Of a stretch of DNA of 41,217 nucleotides, positions 8,651-16,771 are shown in pieces. Position 1 is the stretch's first letter, and each line of letters begins with the position of its first letter. The stretch is from Bacteroidales bacterium. GTDB lineage: Bacteria; Bacteroidota; Bacteroidia; Bacteroidales; P3. The stretch is from assembly GCA_016283175.1 (NCBI GenBank), contig JAEEMK010000056.1:1-41217 (forward strand), written 5' to 3'. A model generated the notes under the pieces. That model saw nothing but the letters and a program-made list of their open reading frames with translations. It did not search any database and was not told the origin of the DNA. Position numbers and translations under genes: made by a program.

Positions 8651-9183
8651 AGACGCGATAGTGGCAAACCCATTACATTGTAGTAGCATCCCTCGATGCG
8701 TTCCACGCCGACCATCCCTATCCACTCCTGAATGCCATATGCTCCAGCCTTGTCATAGCAGCTGCCTTGGTCAACATATTGAAGGATTGTAATGTCGCTG
8801 AGATTGCGGAAAACGACATCGGTTTTCTCGGTGAAAACCGTTTGACGACGCACACTCTTCAAACAAACACCAGTATACACAGTATGCCGATCGCCCGACA
8901 ACGAGCGCAGCATCTCAATCGCCTGCTGACGGTCGTGAGGTTTGCCCAGCACATCACCTCTATGGGCAACGATGGTATCAGCTGTGACAAGTATTTCGTC
9001 GTCAGCAAGCGGTGCAGTATAACCCTTGGCTTTGAGCAGAGCCAACGACGCAGCAATATAATCGACTGAGGTATCTGGTTCGACAACCTCGTCGACGTCA
9101 ATATCCACAAAAGAGACCGGAAATCCCAACTGCGAGAGCAACTGGCGACGACGTGGCGATTTTGAGGCAAGAAGTAATTTCAT
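8614..9183 (-). CDS. maf: Maf family nucleoside triphosphate pyrophosphatase
   Basis: A 189-residue Maf/HAM1-fold protein. The N-terminal signature ASKSPRRRQLL, the catalytic-site stretch VTADTIVAHRGDVLGKP and the YDKAGAYGIQ motif are all present. Members of the YhdE branch hydrolyse dTTP/UTP and modified nucleotides to monophosphates and are thought to clean the nucleotide pool. Length is normal for the family. The gene is last in a leftward run, 26 nt after the YwqK-type gene, and its 3' end overlaps the 3' end of recQ by 37 bp. Confidence 0.93.
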   Translation of the reverse strand: MKLLLASKSPRRRQLLSQLGFPVSFVDIDVDEVVEPDTSVDYIAASLALLKAKGYTAPLADDEILVTADTIVAHRGDVLGKPHDRQQAIEMLRSLSGDRHTVYTGVCLKSVRRQTVFTEKTDVVFRNLSDITILQYVDQGSCYDKAGAYGIQEWIGMVGVERIEGCYYNVMGLPLSRLYTELQQLMAKS

Positions 9184-9209
9184 TCTGAGGAATCAGCAAG
9201 TCGTCATAA

Positions 9210-10400
9210 TCAAAAATCACCCACACGGCTGTTGCCAGCAGGCTTTTGGTCCTGTCCTTGCTGCTTGCCGGCCTTGAAAGTCATTTCCATTGCCACCTTG
9301 CCCTTCTCGTCGTACATCACCCAGCGGCCGTCCTTTTCACCGTTGACGAACGAGCCAGTCTCTTCGGGTTTTCCTGCACTGTTGTAGCGTTCATACTTGC
9401 CGTGCCACTGGCCATTCTTATAAGCGGCACGTGATTCAATCTTGCCGTTGGGGAAATAGCGAACTTCCTCACCATCCTTTTCGTCGGAGGCATAGTGCAT
9501 CACGTAGCGTGGTCGTCCATCGTCGTAGTATGCTTTCCATTCGCCGTCCTTCATACCCTTACGGAACGAACCCGTATAGTCTATATGACCATCCTCATAC
9601 CAGGCAGTCCACACTCCCTCCTCCTTGTTCATAACATAGTTGCCCTCGTGCAGTTTTCGGCCCGACTCATACCAAGTGGTCCATTTACCACTCTTGTTGC
9701 CATTCACATACGCACCTTCGCGCCATTTTTCACCAGTCTCGTAATAATATGTCCAGACTCCAGTTTCGACCCCCTTGTCATAGTTGCCACGTATGCCAAG
9801 TTTGCCGTTGGTGCGCCAATAAAAGAGCCATTCGCCTTGCTGGTCACCATTTTCCAGACGACCTTTCATATCAGTCTTGCCAGTCTCAGTATACCACTCC
9901 GCAGGACCGTTAAGCTCATTGTCCTTATAAGTACCCTTGAATTTCAGCTTGCCATTCTCGTGCCACTCGCTTGTGGTACCTTGTTTCACACCGTTTTCAA
10001 AGTGTATTTCGTCTTTCTGCTGCCCATTGGCATACCACGACTTGTAAACGCCGTGCTTGTGGCCATTGACAACATTCACCTCGCTCTTGAGCTTGCCGTC
10101 GGCATACCACTCTTTCGAAGTGCCGTTGTCGAAACACTCCTCTGCACATTTTGCGCCATTGTCATAGAACACCTTCCACAAGCCCGTCTTGACACCGCGG
10201 TCATTGTATTGCCCTTGCTGATATACACGGCCGTTCTGATGCCACCACGTCCAGTCGCCAGTGCGCACACTGTCGTCGGTCATCATACCCTCGACAGCAG
10301 GCTGTTTGCGGCCTTCATCATAAAACTTCTGGTAACGTATTTGAGCCTGCATAGGAACGATACTGCAGAGGACAAGAACAAGGACAAAGATTTTTTTCAT
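9210..10400 (-). CDS. Exported MORN_2/YwqK-type repeat protein
   Basis: A 396-residue protein with a signal peptide (MKKIFVLVLVLCSIVPMQAQ). After it come about fourteen repeats of roughly 23 residues of the form G.W..WY.NGK...EG.Y..G...G, for example SGKWTTWYESGRKLHEGNYV. This is the MORN-variant (MORN_2) repeat often labelled YwqK antitoxin; no toxin partner is visible here, so I would not use that name as a function. The ATG at 10400 is preferred over an upstream one at 10463 because it starts the signal peptide directly. It probably acts in the periplasm or at the cell surface. It sits between DUF4270 and maf genes in a leftward run. Confidence 0.85.
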   Translation of the reverse strand: MKKIFVLVLVLCSIVPMQAQIRYQKFYDEGRKQPAVEGMMTDDSVRTGDWTWWHQNGRVYQQGQYNDRGVKTGLWKVFYDNGAKCAEECFDNGTSKEWYADGKLKSEVNVVNGHKHGVYKSWYANGQQKDEIHFENGVKQGTTSEWHENGKLKFKGTYKDNELNGPAEWYTETGKTDMKGRLENGDQQGEWLFYWRTNGKLGIRGNYDKGVETGVWTYYYETGEKWREGAYVNGNKSGKWTTWYESGRKLHEGNYVMNKEEGVWTAWYEDGHIDYTGSFRKGMKDGEWKAYYDDGRPRYVMHYASDEKDGEEVRYFPNGKIESRAAYKNGQWHGKYERYNSAGKPEETGSFVNGEKDGRWVMYDEKGKVAMEMTFKAGKQQGQDQKPAGNSRVGDF

Positions 10401-10490
10401 ACCAAACAACTTTTTATTATTTGTGAATAAAACCATTAAATACAAAATCTTGAAATAATGCAACTTCGGGGTCTTTCAACAGAGAAGTGC

Positions 10491-11771
10491 TCATTCGCTG
10501 TAAACAAACTGAATGCGGATGGGGTTGCCGGCTGTAAGCGCGGCATCACAGCCATTTATCACAGTGTGCATTGCCGACGAGCGGCGTCCATTGAGCACAA
10601 GCAAAGTACCAAGGTCCATACCACTTTTCATCGTCTTTTGGAAATGCTGCGTGATGCGAAGACGGTAGCAGTTGCTTTCATCGCTGTAGTGTCCGTCATA
10701 GCCAGACGCCGTGAAAGCGTCAAACATATCAGGTATGCTCGAAACAGCACCGTCGTTGTAACACTTGAAAGCAGCAATAAGATCAGGTTTCGAATCCGGG
10801 GCGATATCAGCCACCGGAAGCAGTAACTCGGCATAGTGTATCACTGCATAAGGGTGCTGTTGGCGGAACTGTTGGACGAAGCTATTGAAATTGACCTTGA
10901 TGTTTGTGCCACCCATAGGACTGAGATACAGGTAACGGCTGCCGTCGAGCGAATCGGAAACATTGCTGTTGAAAGCTGAAAGGACACCCGCATAGTTGTT
11001 CTTGAACTGGTTGAAATGCGGTGCTGCCTGCGAAATCACGAAATCATAAGTGCGTGCTATGGTATCGCCACTGTTGACGTACTTATAGTATGTTGTCAGT
11101 TTTGTGGCCACAGCAGCCAAATTGACCGTCACCATCACCGGTGTGCCGTCGTTGACAAGGCGGATACGCACACCCTTCATCACCTCTTCAAAAGCCGTCG
11201 ACGACTCGTAACGGTGATTGCTCAGCATATTGACAAAAGCATCGCTCATACGCATCGAAACAACCATACTGTCGCTCTGTGCCAAACGCACTACATCGTC
11301 AAAAAAACAAACACTGGTGACAGGCAGTTCATCGAAAGCATAGTAGGCACTGTCGCGCAATACAGGCTCTGATAGTTGGTATACCTCAAAATGAAGGTCG
11401 CGGTATGATTTGGAATTAATTTCGGGGAAAATACTTGACACTGTCATCGTCAACACCGCCGAGTCTATGATGGAGTTCTGGTCGAACTCGACACCGCCGT
11501 CGTTGGCAGTGGTTATTTTTGAGAAAAACACAGCCTCCGAGGTGCCGAAAAGATTGTCGCTGTAGCACCCAATCAAAACACTGGCCTGGCCAGAAGTCAG
11601 CAGTGAGTCGTCGTAGACAGTGTATGCCGTGCCATAAGCCGTGTCGCAAATGCCATTGTAAAGTGTTGCAGGGTCCTGCAGGTTCACACCCAAATCCGAC
11701 TCCTTCTCGTCGCAGGCGACAAAAAGCATTACACCAATCAAAGCCGTAAAAAACAGAAATCTATTTCGCAT
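10491..11771 (-). CDS. DUF4270 family lipoprotein
   Basis: A 426-residue protein with a lipoprotein signal (MRNRFLFFTALIGVMLFVAC, with the Cys as the lipidated residue) followed by DEKESDLGVNLQDP. This start and the remaining beta-rich sequence match the DUF4270 family of Bacteroidota lipoproteins. The function of the family is not known; some members lie near polysaccharide or T9SS-related genes. It follows the GT5 synthase gene by 23 nt, an association common in Bacteroidales. It is probably anchored to the outer membrane. Confidence 0.85.
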   Translation of the reverse strand: MRNRFLFFTALIGVMLFVACDEKESDLGVNLQDPATLYNGICDTAYGTAYTVYDDSLLTSGQASVLIGCYSDNLFGTSEAVFFSKITTANDGGVEFDQNSIIDSAVLTMTVSSIFPEINSKSYRDLHFEVYQLSEPVLRDSAYYAFDELPVTSVCFFDDVVRLAQSDSMVVSMRMSDAFVNMLSNHRYESSTAFEEVMKGVRIRLVNDGTPVMVTVNLAAVATKLTTYYKYVNSGDTIARTYDFVISQAAPHFNQFKNNYAGVLSAFNSNVSDSLDGSRYLYLSPMGGTNIKVNFNSFVQQFRQQHPYAVIHYAELLLPVADIAPDSKPDLIAAFKCYNDGAVSSIPDMFDAFTASGYDGHYSDESNCYRLRITQHFQKTMKSGMDLGTLLVLNGRRSSAMHTVINGCDAALTAGNPIRIQFVYSE

Positions 11772-11794
11772 TTATCCTAAAAGATATGTTTTTT

Positions 11795-12619
11795 TTAATT
11801 ATTTATGTTACTACCGATTATCGTGTCGTAGAGTTTGTTGATTTGCTCAAAAAACACTGTTTTATCGGGATTGTACTCAACAATGTGACGTTTGTTCTCG
11901 CGAGCGAAAGCCACCAACTCCGGATCTGCATTCGGCGAAGCGATGACAATGCCGTGGGCATATGTTATTGCCGCCTTAGTCAAGGTCATATAATCCAGAT
12001 TTTCAAACAGTCGCAAATCCTTTGCCGTAGCGCCGTCGGCTTTGAGTTTGCGTTCCATATCGGGACCGAAATCACCTTTAAAAGCATCATTGGTGATCGA
12101 AAAAACAGTCTTGGTACCCGAAAAGAAAGCATTTTCCTTGTTGATGCGACGCAAATAGAATGGAATCATACAAGAAAACCAGCCTGTAAAATGAATCAGG
12201 TGCGGCTGCCAGGCAAGTTTGCGCACTGCCTCAAGTGTGCCACGGCCGTAGAACAGAATTCGCTCGTCGTTGTCTGCAAAGAACTTGCCATTCTCGTCAA
12301 AGAAACCTTTATGACGCGTAAAATACTCTTCATTGTCAATGAAGTACACCTGTATGCGAGCAGCAGGAATAGAGCCTACTTTAATGATGAGCTGATGGTC
12401 GGCATTGTTGACGATAAGGTTCATTCCCGAAAGACGTATGACCTCGTGCAACTGGTTCTTACGCTCGTTTATATTGTTGAAACGAGGCATAAAAACCCTT
12501 ATTTCGCGGCCCTTTTCCTGTGCAAAAGCAGGCAGATAGCGGCCTAAATATGAATTTTCAGACTCAGGCACAAAAGGCATAATCTCCTGATTGACAAAAA
12601 GTATTCTTCCCTTACCCAT
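11795..12619 (-). CDS. Short glycogen/starch synthase-like protein (GT5 catalytic domain only)
   Basis: A 274-residue protein resembling the N-terminal Rossmann domain of GT5 glycogen/starch synthases: an N-terminal LFVNQEIMPFVPES stretch, a VFMPRF motif, and LIHFTGWFSCMIPFYLR in place of the usual DWH-type segment. Full-length GlgA is about 480 residues, so the C-terminal nucleotide-sugar half is missing. This short form is recurrent in Bacteroidota and is often annotated as glycogen/starch synthase. Whether it has synthase activity is unclear. It is the first gene of a leftward run with DUF4270. A Bacteroidota -7 box lies 25 nt upstream. Confidence 0.8.
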   Translation of the reverse strand: MGKGRILFVNQEIMPFVPESENSYLGRYLPAFAQEKGREIRVFMPRFNNINERKNQLHEVIRLSGMNLIVNNADHQLIIKVGSIPAARIQVYFIDNEEYFTRHKGFFDENGKFFADNDERILFYGRGTLEAVRKLAWQPHLIHFTGWFSCMIPFYLRRINKENAFFSGTKTVFSITNDAFKGDFGPDMERKLKADGATAKDLRLFENLDYMTLTKAAITYAHGIVIASPNADPELVAFARENKRHIVEYNPDKTVFFEQINKLYDTIIGSNINN

Positions 12620-12644
12620 TTTTTTTATATTATAGTTCCATTTG

Positions 12645-12652
12645 CAAAGTTA
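12645..12652 (-). promoter_or_regulatory. -7 box of the GT5-DUF4270 unit
   Basis: On the minus strand this reads TAACTTTG, an exact TAnnTTTG box. It lies 25 nt upstream of the GT5 start codon. A TTTG 22 nt further upstream (12675-12678) is a possible -33 element with a spacer longer than the usual 19. Confidence 0.6.
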
Positions 12653-12707
12653 CGAATTTTTTTTTGAATACAGGCAAACAAATACATATTATTTCGCTAT
12701 TTTCCCT

Positions 12708-12806
12708 GGCATATGTACAGTATTTGTACAGTATATGTACAGTATATGTACGCTTTGAAAGCGTACATATACTGTACATATACTGTACAAATACTGTACA
12801 TATGCC
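12708..12806. repeat. Palindromic element 2 (perfect 49-bp inverted repeat)
   Basis: Arms 12708-12756 and 12758-12806 are exact reverse complements over 49 bp with a single central G. Each arm reads GGCATATGTACAG, then 11-bp TGTACAGTATN units, then GTACGCTTT. It is almost identical to the elements at 725-827 and 41123-41217. The flank TTTTCCCTG just outside is shared with element 1. It lies between the divergent GT5 and recX genes, 88 bp upstream of the GT5 start codon. Confidence 0.93.
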
Positions 12807-13052
12807 TTAGAAGGTTTCTTTAAAGCATCATTTTCAACAAGTTAAGTAATTGAAAAGCGTACATATAGACTTATAGCTTTGACATACAAATATTTACAAA
12901 GGCTATTTTTAGCTTGTTTTCCTTTGGAATTCGCACATAAAAACCTGATTGGTTTAACTTTGACTATCCAAATACAATGCAACAGCTTTGATGTGGTGCA
13001 TTTTTTATCTCCGACTGTTTTGCAAAAAAAATAATTGCGAAAAAACCGAAGA
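12807..13052. other. Intergenic region with a degenerate palindrome fragment
   Basis: This region holds no supported gene. At 12851-12867 the string TGAAAAGCGTACATATA matches the centre and inner right arm of the palindromic elements with one extra A, so it looks like a remnant of another copy. TAACTTTG at 12955-12962 is an isolated match to a -7 box without a well-spaced -33 element. Confidence 0.5.
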
Positions 13053-13084
13053 GTTGTGTATAATCGAATTTTTTTGTATTTTTG
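13053..13084 (+). promoter_or_regulatory. Probable promoter of recX
   Basis: GTTG (13053-13056), a 20-nt spacer and TATTTTTG (13077-13084) match the Bacteroidota TTTG-N19-TAnnTTTG consensus closely. Transcription would start near 13090, giving a leader of about 80 nt. Confidence 0.6.
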
Positions 13085-13169
13085 CCGTGTAAAATTACTT
13101 CCTTGTCACTGCGCAACATTAAGCATATCAGCGCATTATAATAGTATTAACATTTTCGAAACAACCCTA

Positions 13170-13658
13170 ATGTCCGACAAATACAAATTCACCGATGCAG
13201 ACAAAGCTTTCGTATCGAAGGCTGAACAATATTGCGCCGCTTCCGAGCAATGCCGCACATCGGTAAAGGAAAAATTGCTGGCGTGGGGTGCCGACAGGGA
13301 ACTGGCAGGACGCATTGTAGAATATCTTGTCGCAAACGAATATATTGACGAGGCACGCTATTGCCGCATCTATTGCGAGTCGAAACTGCACCTGCAAAAG
13401 TGGGGACGCATAAAAATCAACTATATGTTACGCAACAAGCGCATTGACAATCGCATCATCGCCAACGCTCTGCAGGAAATTGACTCAACGCAGTACACCG
13501 AGACACTACGTTCGCTGGCAGAAAGCAAAATGCGCACTCTTCACGACAGCGACCCTGTGAAACTACGTTCAAAACTATCGTCATTCCTAGCATCGCACGG
13601 TTTTGAGATGTCGGAAATACAGACAGTGGTGCAGAATATCGGAATTAACAACGACTAA
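13170..13658 (+). CDS. recX: Regulatory protein RecX
   Basis: A 162-residue, mainly helical protein of the RecX family, which binds RecA filaments and modulates recombination. Typical signature stretches are present: REYL-type AGRIVEYLVANEYIDEARYC, then LQKWGRIKINYMLRNKRID, and a repeat of the three-helix unit towards the C-terminus. I chose ATG 13170 because MSDKYKFTDADKAF begins the family homology and the preceding in-frame 45 codons overlap the promoter region. recA is not in the window. The next gene follows 18 nt later, so the two may be co-transcribed. Confidence 0.85.
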   Translation: MSDKYKFTDADKAFVSKAEQYCAASEQCRTSVKEKLLAWGADRELAGRIVEYLVANEYIDEARYCRIYCESKLHLQKWGRIKINYMLRNKRIDNRIIANALQEIDSTQYTETLRSLAESKMRTLHDSDPVKLRSKLSSFLASHGFEMSEIQTVVQNIGINND

Positions 13659-13676
13659 CAATAAACATCATACGTT

Positions 13677-14768
13677 ATGACAAAAAAAATACTTCTACTC
13701 ACTGCGCTGGCACTGCTTGCCGCGCCTGTTGTCAAAGCCGCCCCAGACGGCGAAGAACCCACCGATGCACCGAAAGGCAGCTGGGCAACATCGACCACAC
13801 CAGCACTGAAAATTGGTGAATTCATCTACCACAACTGGTCAGCCACCGGCAACTCGCAAATCGACATAACAGGTACATTCTTCGGCAACTACAAATACAC
13901 ACATCCCAGCTATGTGTGGGACAACATTGTCGACCTGGCCTACGGCTTTGCCTGGCAAGACCTCGACAACTCGGCCGAAGACAGCGTGGGCGGACGCTTT
14001 GAGACACGCCGCAAGAGCAACGACAAGATAGACCTCACCTCGGCACTGTCGTGGAAGGCCTACAAGGACTGGGGTGCCAGCTTCACGGCCAACTTCAAGT
14101 CGCAGTTCGGCAAGGGCTACACCTATGAAGGCATCGGCTACAACGCCATCGCCACGGAGGTGTCGAGCTTTATGGCTCCCGGCTATCTGACCACGGCACT
14201 GGCATTCGAGCTCAAGAAGGAAAACTGGTCGGTATCGCTCTCATTCCTGACCGGCAAAACAACGTTCGTCTACAATGACTCCCTGATTGCCAATGAGTTG
14301 ACATATGGTGTTATTCAGGACGATCCGAACTACGACATCACCGACCCGTCGACATACACCCACGCCTACTTTGCACTCGGTTCGTATGTTAAAGGTATGT
14401 ACCTCAAGAAGGACATTCTTCCCAACCTTGACCTCTACGCCCGCGCCGAACTATTCTACGACTACAAGAAACCCAAGAATATGGGCTGGGGCGACAATAT
14501 GGCCACCGACTCGAAATACACCCTTGCAGAAGGCGAACAGTGGACTGACCTGCAGGATTTCAATTGGATGAAGAAACGCGTTTTTGAGAGCGACCTCGAC
14601 TTCGAACTGAAACTTGACTACCGCTTCTCGAAACACATCTCGGCCAACTTCGCCCTTAACCTTAAATGGGACACCGACTTCAGCGGTATGGGCAACTGGG
14701 GTCACTGGCAAATTTATCAGATGGCTGGCGTGCAAATCTTCTTTAACTGGAAGACGCCCAAGAGCTGA
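13677..14768 (+). CDS. DUF3078 family outer-membrane beta-barrel-like protein
   Basis: A 363-residue exported protein with signal peptide MTKKILLLTALALLAAPVVKA. It is rich in alternating aromatic strands (WDNIVDLAYGFAWQ, WGASFTANFKSQFGKGYTYE, HISANFALNLKWDTDFSGMG) and ends in a strand with a near-terminal aromatic (VQIFFNWKTPKS). The pattern, length and the KSNDKIDLTSALSWKA region fit DUF3078, a Bacteroidota family predicted to form outer-membrane barrels. Substrate unknown. It follows recX by 18 nt and is closed by a clear terminator. Confidence 0.83.
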   Translation: MTKKILLLTALALLAAPVVKAAPDGEEPTDAPKGSWATSTTPALKIGEFIYHNWSATGNSQIDITGTFFGNYKYTHPSYVWDNIVDLAYGFAWQDLDNSAEDSVGGRFETRRKSNDKIDLTSALSWKAYKDWGASFTANFKSQFGKGYTYEGIGYNAIATEVSSFMAPGYLTTALAFELKKENWSVSLSFLTGKTTFVYNDSLIANELTYGVIQDDPNYDITDPSTYTHAYFALGSYVKGMYLKKDILPNLDLYARAELFYDYKKPKNMGWGDNMATDSKYTLAEGEQWTDLQDFNWMKKRVFESDLDFELKLDYRFSKHISANFALNLKWDTDFSGMGNWGHWQIYQMAGVQIFFNWKTPKS

Positions 14769-14803
14769 TTCTTGAGAAAAGTCAAACAACGACAATACAA
14801 GTC

Positions 14804-14848
14804 AAGGGACAAATCTTCTTTTATGGAATGATTTGTCCCTTTCCTTTT
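14804..14848 (+). terminator. Terminator after the DUF3078 gene
   Basis: AAGGGACAAATC (14804-14815) pairs with GATTTGTCCCTT (14830-14841) in a perfect 12-bp stem. A T-rich tail follows. It lies between convergent genes and may serve both. Confidence 0.85.
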
Positions 14849-14896
14849 ATTCTATTGCGCCTTACCCATTACAGGCACGACGACATTCAACAACTT

Positions 14897-15721
14897 TCAT
14901 TCAAAAAGAAAATGGCATCGCGAGGCATAGCCAAGACCTATAAGTTGTGCTGCAGAACCTTTGTTGATGGCTATCTGCAGCTGGCCAGTGACAGAGACCG
15001 TCAGCAGGATTCCACCCATACGCACGTCGCTATAGTGACGACGGACGCTTGTGATGTCTTCATATCGGTCACTGCTGCCTGTGCGCCATTCTATTTTCAC
15101 TTTGAAACGGCGTCCGGCACGCAAGGTTTCAAAGTCCTCATAAGTGATGTTGAGATTGGCATTGCCGTAACTGTCAATTCCAGCGACCATCGCCACAAGT
15201 TCGTTGCCATCCAACTGTGCCTGCGGCATAATACGTCGGCGCAAAGGTTCGCATTGTAAACCCAGCGAAACTAGCGATTCTCCACACAACAGTTTTTTTG
15301 CCACATCGCAATAAAGGTCGTACGCCAAAAAAGTATACGAATGCAGTTCTTCAGGCAAATTCAATTCGACAATCTCGTCATAGCCCGTAGTTAGCGACTG
15401 CTCGAGAATGCGCCGATCGCTGCAGATTATGAATTGGTCGCGAAACTTTGCAAGCAGAGGGACGACAAAGCCAGGTGCCGGGTGACCATCAACGTGACGT
15501 TCACAAGAGACATCGACAATATGCACCGTACCCTTTGGAAACGATGGACATCCATAACGAATGATGCCAATGGTTGAGGCCAAATCCTTCCACTGCTGGC
15601 TGTGACTCAAGTCAACAACCCTCACATCCGGAATCAGCGAACAGAGCCTTCCTTTGACCATAGCCACGAAGAAATCGCGACTTCCCCAGTCCGTTGTAAG
15701 AGTAACAATAGGTGCTTCCAT
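14897..15721 (-). CDS. SAM hydroxide adenosyltransferase family protein (DUF62)
   Basis: A 274-residue member of the S-adenosyl-L-methionine hydroxide adenosyltransferase family, which hydrolyses SAM to adenosine and methionine and is related to fluorinase and chlorinase. Diagnostic stretches: N-terminal IVTLTTDWGSRDFFVAMVKG with the conserved Asp in TTDWG, then VVDLSH, then IDSYGNANLNI near the second domain. The ATG at 15721 places the family N-terminus directly at the start; an in-frame ATG at 15754 would add 11 residues and cannot be excluded. It is transcribed divergently from sufC. The physiological role is not settled. Confidence 0.88.
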   Translation of the reverse strand: MEAPIVTLTTDWGSRDFFVAMVKGRLCSLIPDVRVVDLSHSQQWKDLASTIGIIRYGCPSFPKGTVHIVDVSCERHVDGHPAPGFVVPLLAKFRDQFIICSDRRILEQSLTTGYDEIVELNLPEELHSYTFLAYDLYCDVAKKLLCGESLVSLGLQCEPLRRRIMPQAQLDGNELVAMVAGIDSYGNANLNITYEDFETLRAGRRFKVKIEWRTGSSDRYEDITSVRRHYSDVRMGGILLTVSVTGQLQIAINKGSAAQLIGLGYASRCHFLFE

Positions 15722-15791
15722 ATCACAAGACGTATTTATATGCTTATATTTCAACGGATAAACGAGTCAAAAAGACACCATATCCATTTTG

Positions 15792-15820
15792 CAAATTTAC
15801 AAAAAATATTTCAACACAAA
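15792..15820 (-). promoter_or_regulatory. Promoter candidate for the SAM hydrolase gene
   Basis: On the minus strand TAAATTTG (15792-15799) is an exact TAnnTTTG box. TTTG at 15817-15820 is a possible -33 element with a 17-nt spacer. Confidence 0.55.
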
Positions 15821-15932
15821 TGGAAAAACACAATTTAAATAGGGAAAACACGCCAATAGATGTCCCGGGGCCGTTTTTGTCAATCATTTAATGCAAACAA
15901 AAGTTTATCCCATACAATATTAAAAAAATACG

Positions 15933-15940
15933 TATTTTTG
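15933..15940 (+). promoter_or_regulatory. -7 box of the suf operon promoter
   Basis: TATTTTTG is an exact TAnnTTTG box 63 nt upstream of the sufC start. No good TTTG is seen at the -33 position, which could indicate that an activator is needed or that the assignment is wrong. Confidence 0.5.
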
Positions 15941-16003
15941 TAAATCGGTGTGTCAATCGGCACTGATAAGTTATTTATTGTCTAACAAATAATTATACGA
16001 TAT

Positions 16004-16768
16004 ATGTCATTACTCTCAATACGCAATTTGCACGCTTCGATAGGCGACCGCGAAATACTGAAGGGTGTTAATCTTGAAATCAACAAAGGAGAAGTCCACT
16101 CCATAATGGGACCTAACGGCAACGGCAAGAGTACCTTGGCAGGCATCATCGCCGGCAACCCAAAATACACAGTCACCGAAGGCGAGGTTATATACAACGG
16201 TAAAAACATCCTTGATCTGCCTGTCGACGTGCGTGCCAATGAAGGCATATTTCTCGGTTTCCAATACCCTGTCGAAATTCCCGGTGTGACAATCACCAAC
16301 TTTATGCGTACAGCCATCAACGAGCAACGCAAATATCGCGGTCTCGATCCGCTTAACGGTGCCGAATTCCTCAAGTTGATGGAAGAGAAGAAGAAGGTTG
16401 TCGAAATGACCACAAATCTGGCAAACCGTTCGGTAAACGAAGGCTTTAGCGGCGGCGAAAAGAAAAAGAACGAAATTTTCCAGATGGCAATGCTCAACCC
16501 CACCCTTGCCATACTGGACGAGACCGATTCAGGCCTCGACATCGACGCTCTTCGCATTGTTGCCAACGGCGTCAACCAGCTGCGTAGCCCCGAAAACGCC
16601 ACAGTGGTCATTACCCACTACCAGCGCCTGCTCGACTACATTGTTCCCGACTTTGTCCACGTGCTCTATGAAGGACGCATAGTCAAGACGGGACCCAAGG
16701 AACTGGCTTTGGAACTGGAACAGAAAGGCTACGAATGGATTAAAGAGGAGCTTGAAAAGAAAGGATGA
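16004..16768 (+). CDS. sufC: Fe-S cluster assembly ATPase SufC
   Basis: A 254-residue ABC-type ATPase. Walker A is GPNGNGKSTLAGIIAG, the signature is FSGGEKKKNEIFQ, which is diagnostic for SufC, and Walker B is LAILDETDSGLDID, followed by the switch His in VITHYQRLLDYI. SufC drives conformational change in the SufBCD scaffold on which Fe-S clusters are built in the cytosol. It is the first gene of a rightward unit; sufD follows after 3 nt. No sufB lies upstream, although Bacteroidales operons usually begin sufB-sufC-sufD. Confidence 0.97.
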   Translation: MSLLSIRNLHASIGDREILKGVNLEINKGEVHSIMGPNGNGKSTLAGIIAGNPKYTVTEGEVIYNGKNILDLPVDVRANEGIFLGFQYPVEIPGVTITNFMRTAINEQRKYRGLDPLNGAEFLKLMEEKKKVVEMTTNLANRSVNEGFSGGEKKKNEIFQMAMLNPTLAILDETDSGLDIDALRIVANGVNQLRSPENATVVITHYQRLLDYIVPDFVHVLYEGRIVKTGPKELALELEQKGYEWIKEELEKKG

Positions 16769-16771
16769 CCT

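Noticed and set aside
9210-10400. Antitoxin of a toxin-antitoxin pair (YwqK label)
   Set aside because: No toxin-like gene is adjacent and the protein has a signal peptide, so a cytoplasmic antitoxin role is unlikely.
9495-10430. 311-codon open frame on the plus strand
   Set aside because: It is exactly antisense to the YwqK/MORN_2 repeat gene; the repeat keeps the opposite frame open. Its translation has no family features.
11786-12547. 253-codon open frame on the plus strand
   Set aside because: It is a shadow of the GT5 synthase gene, without a recognisable domain or a promoter.
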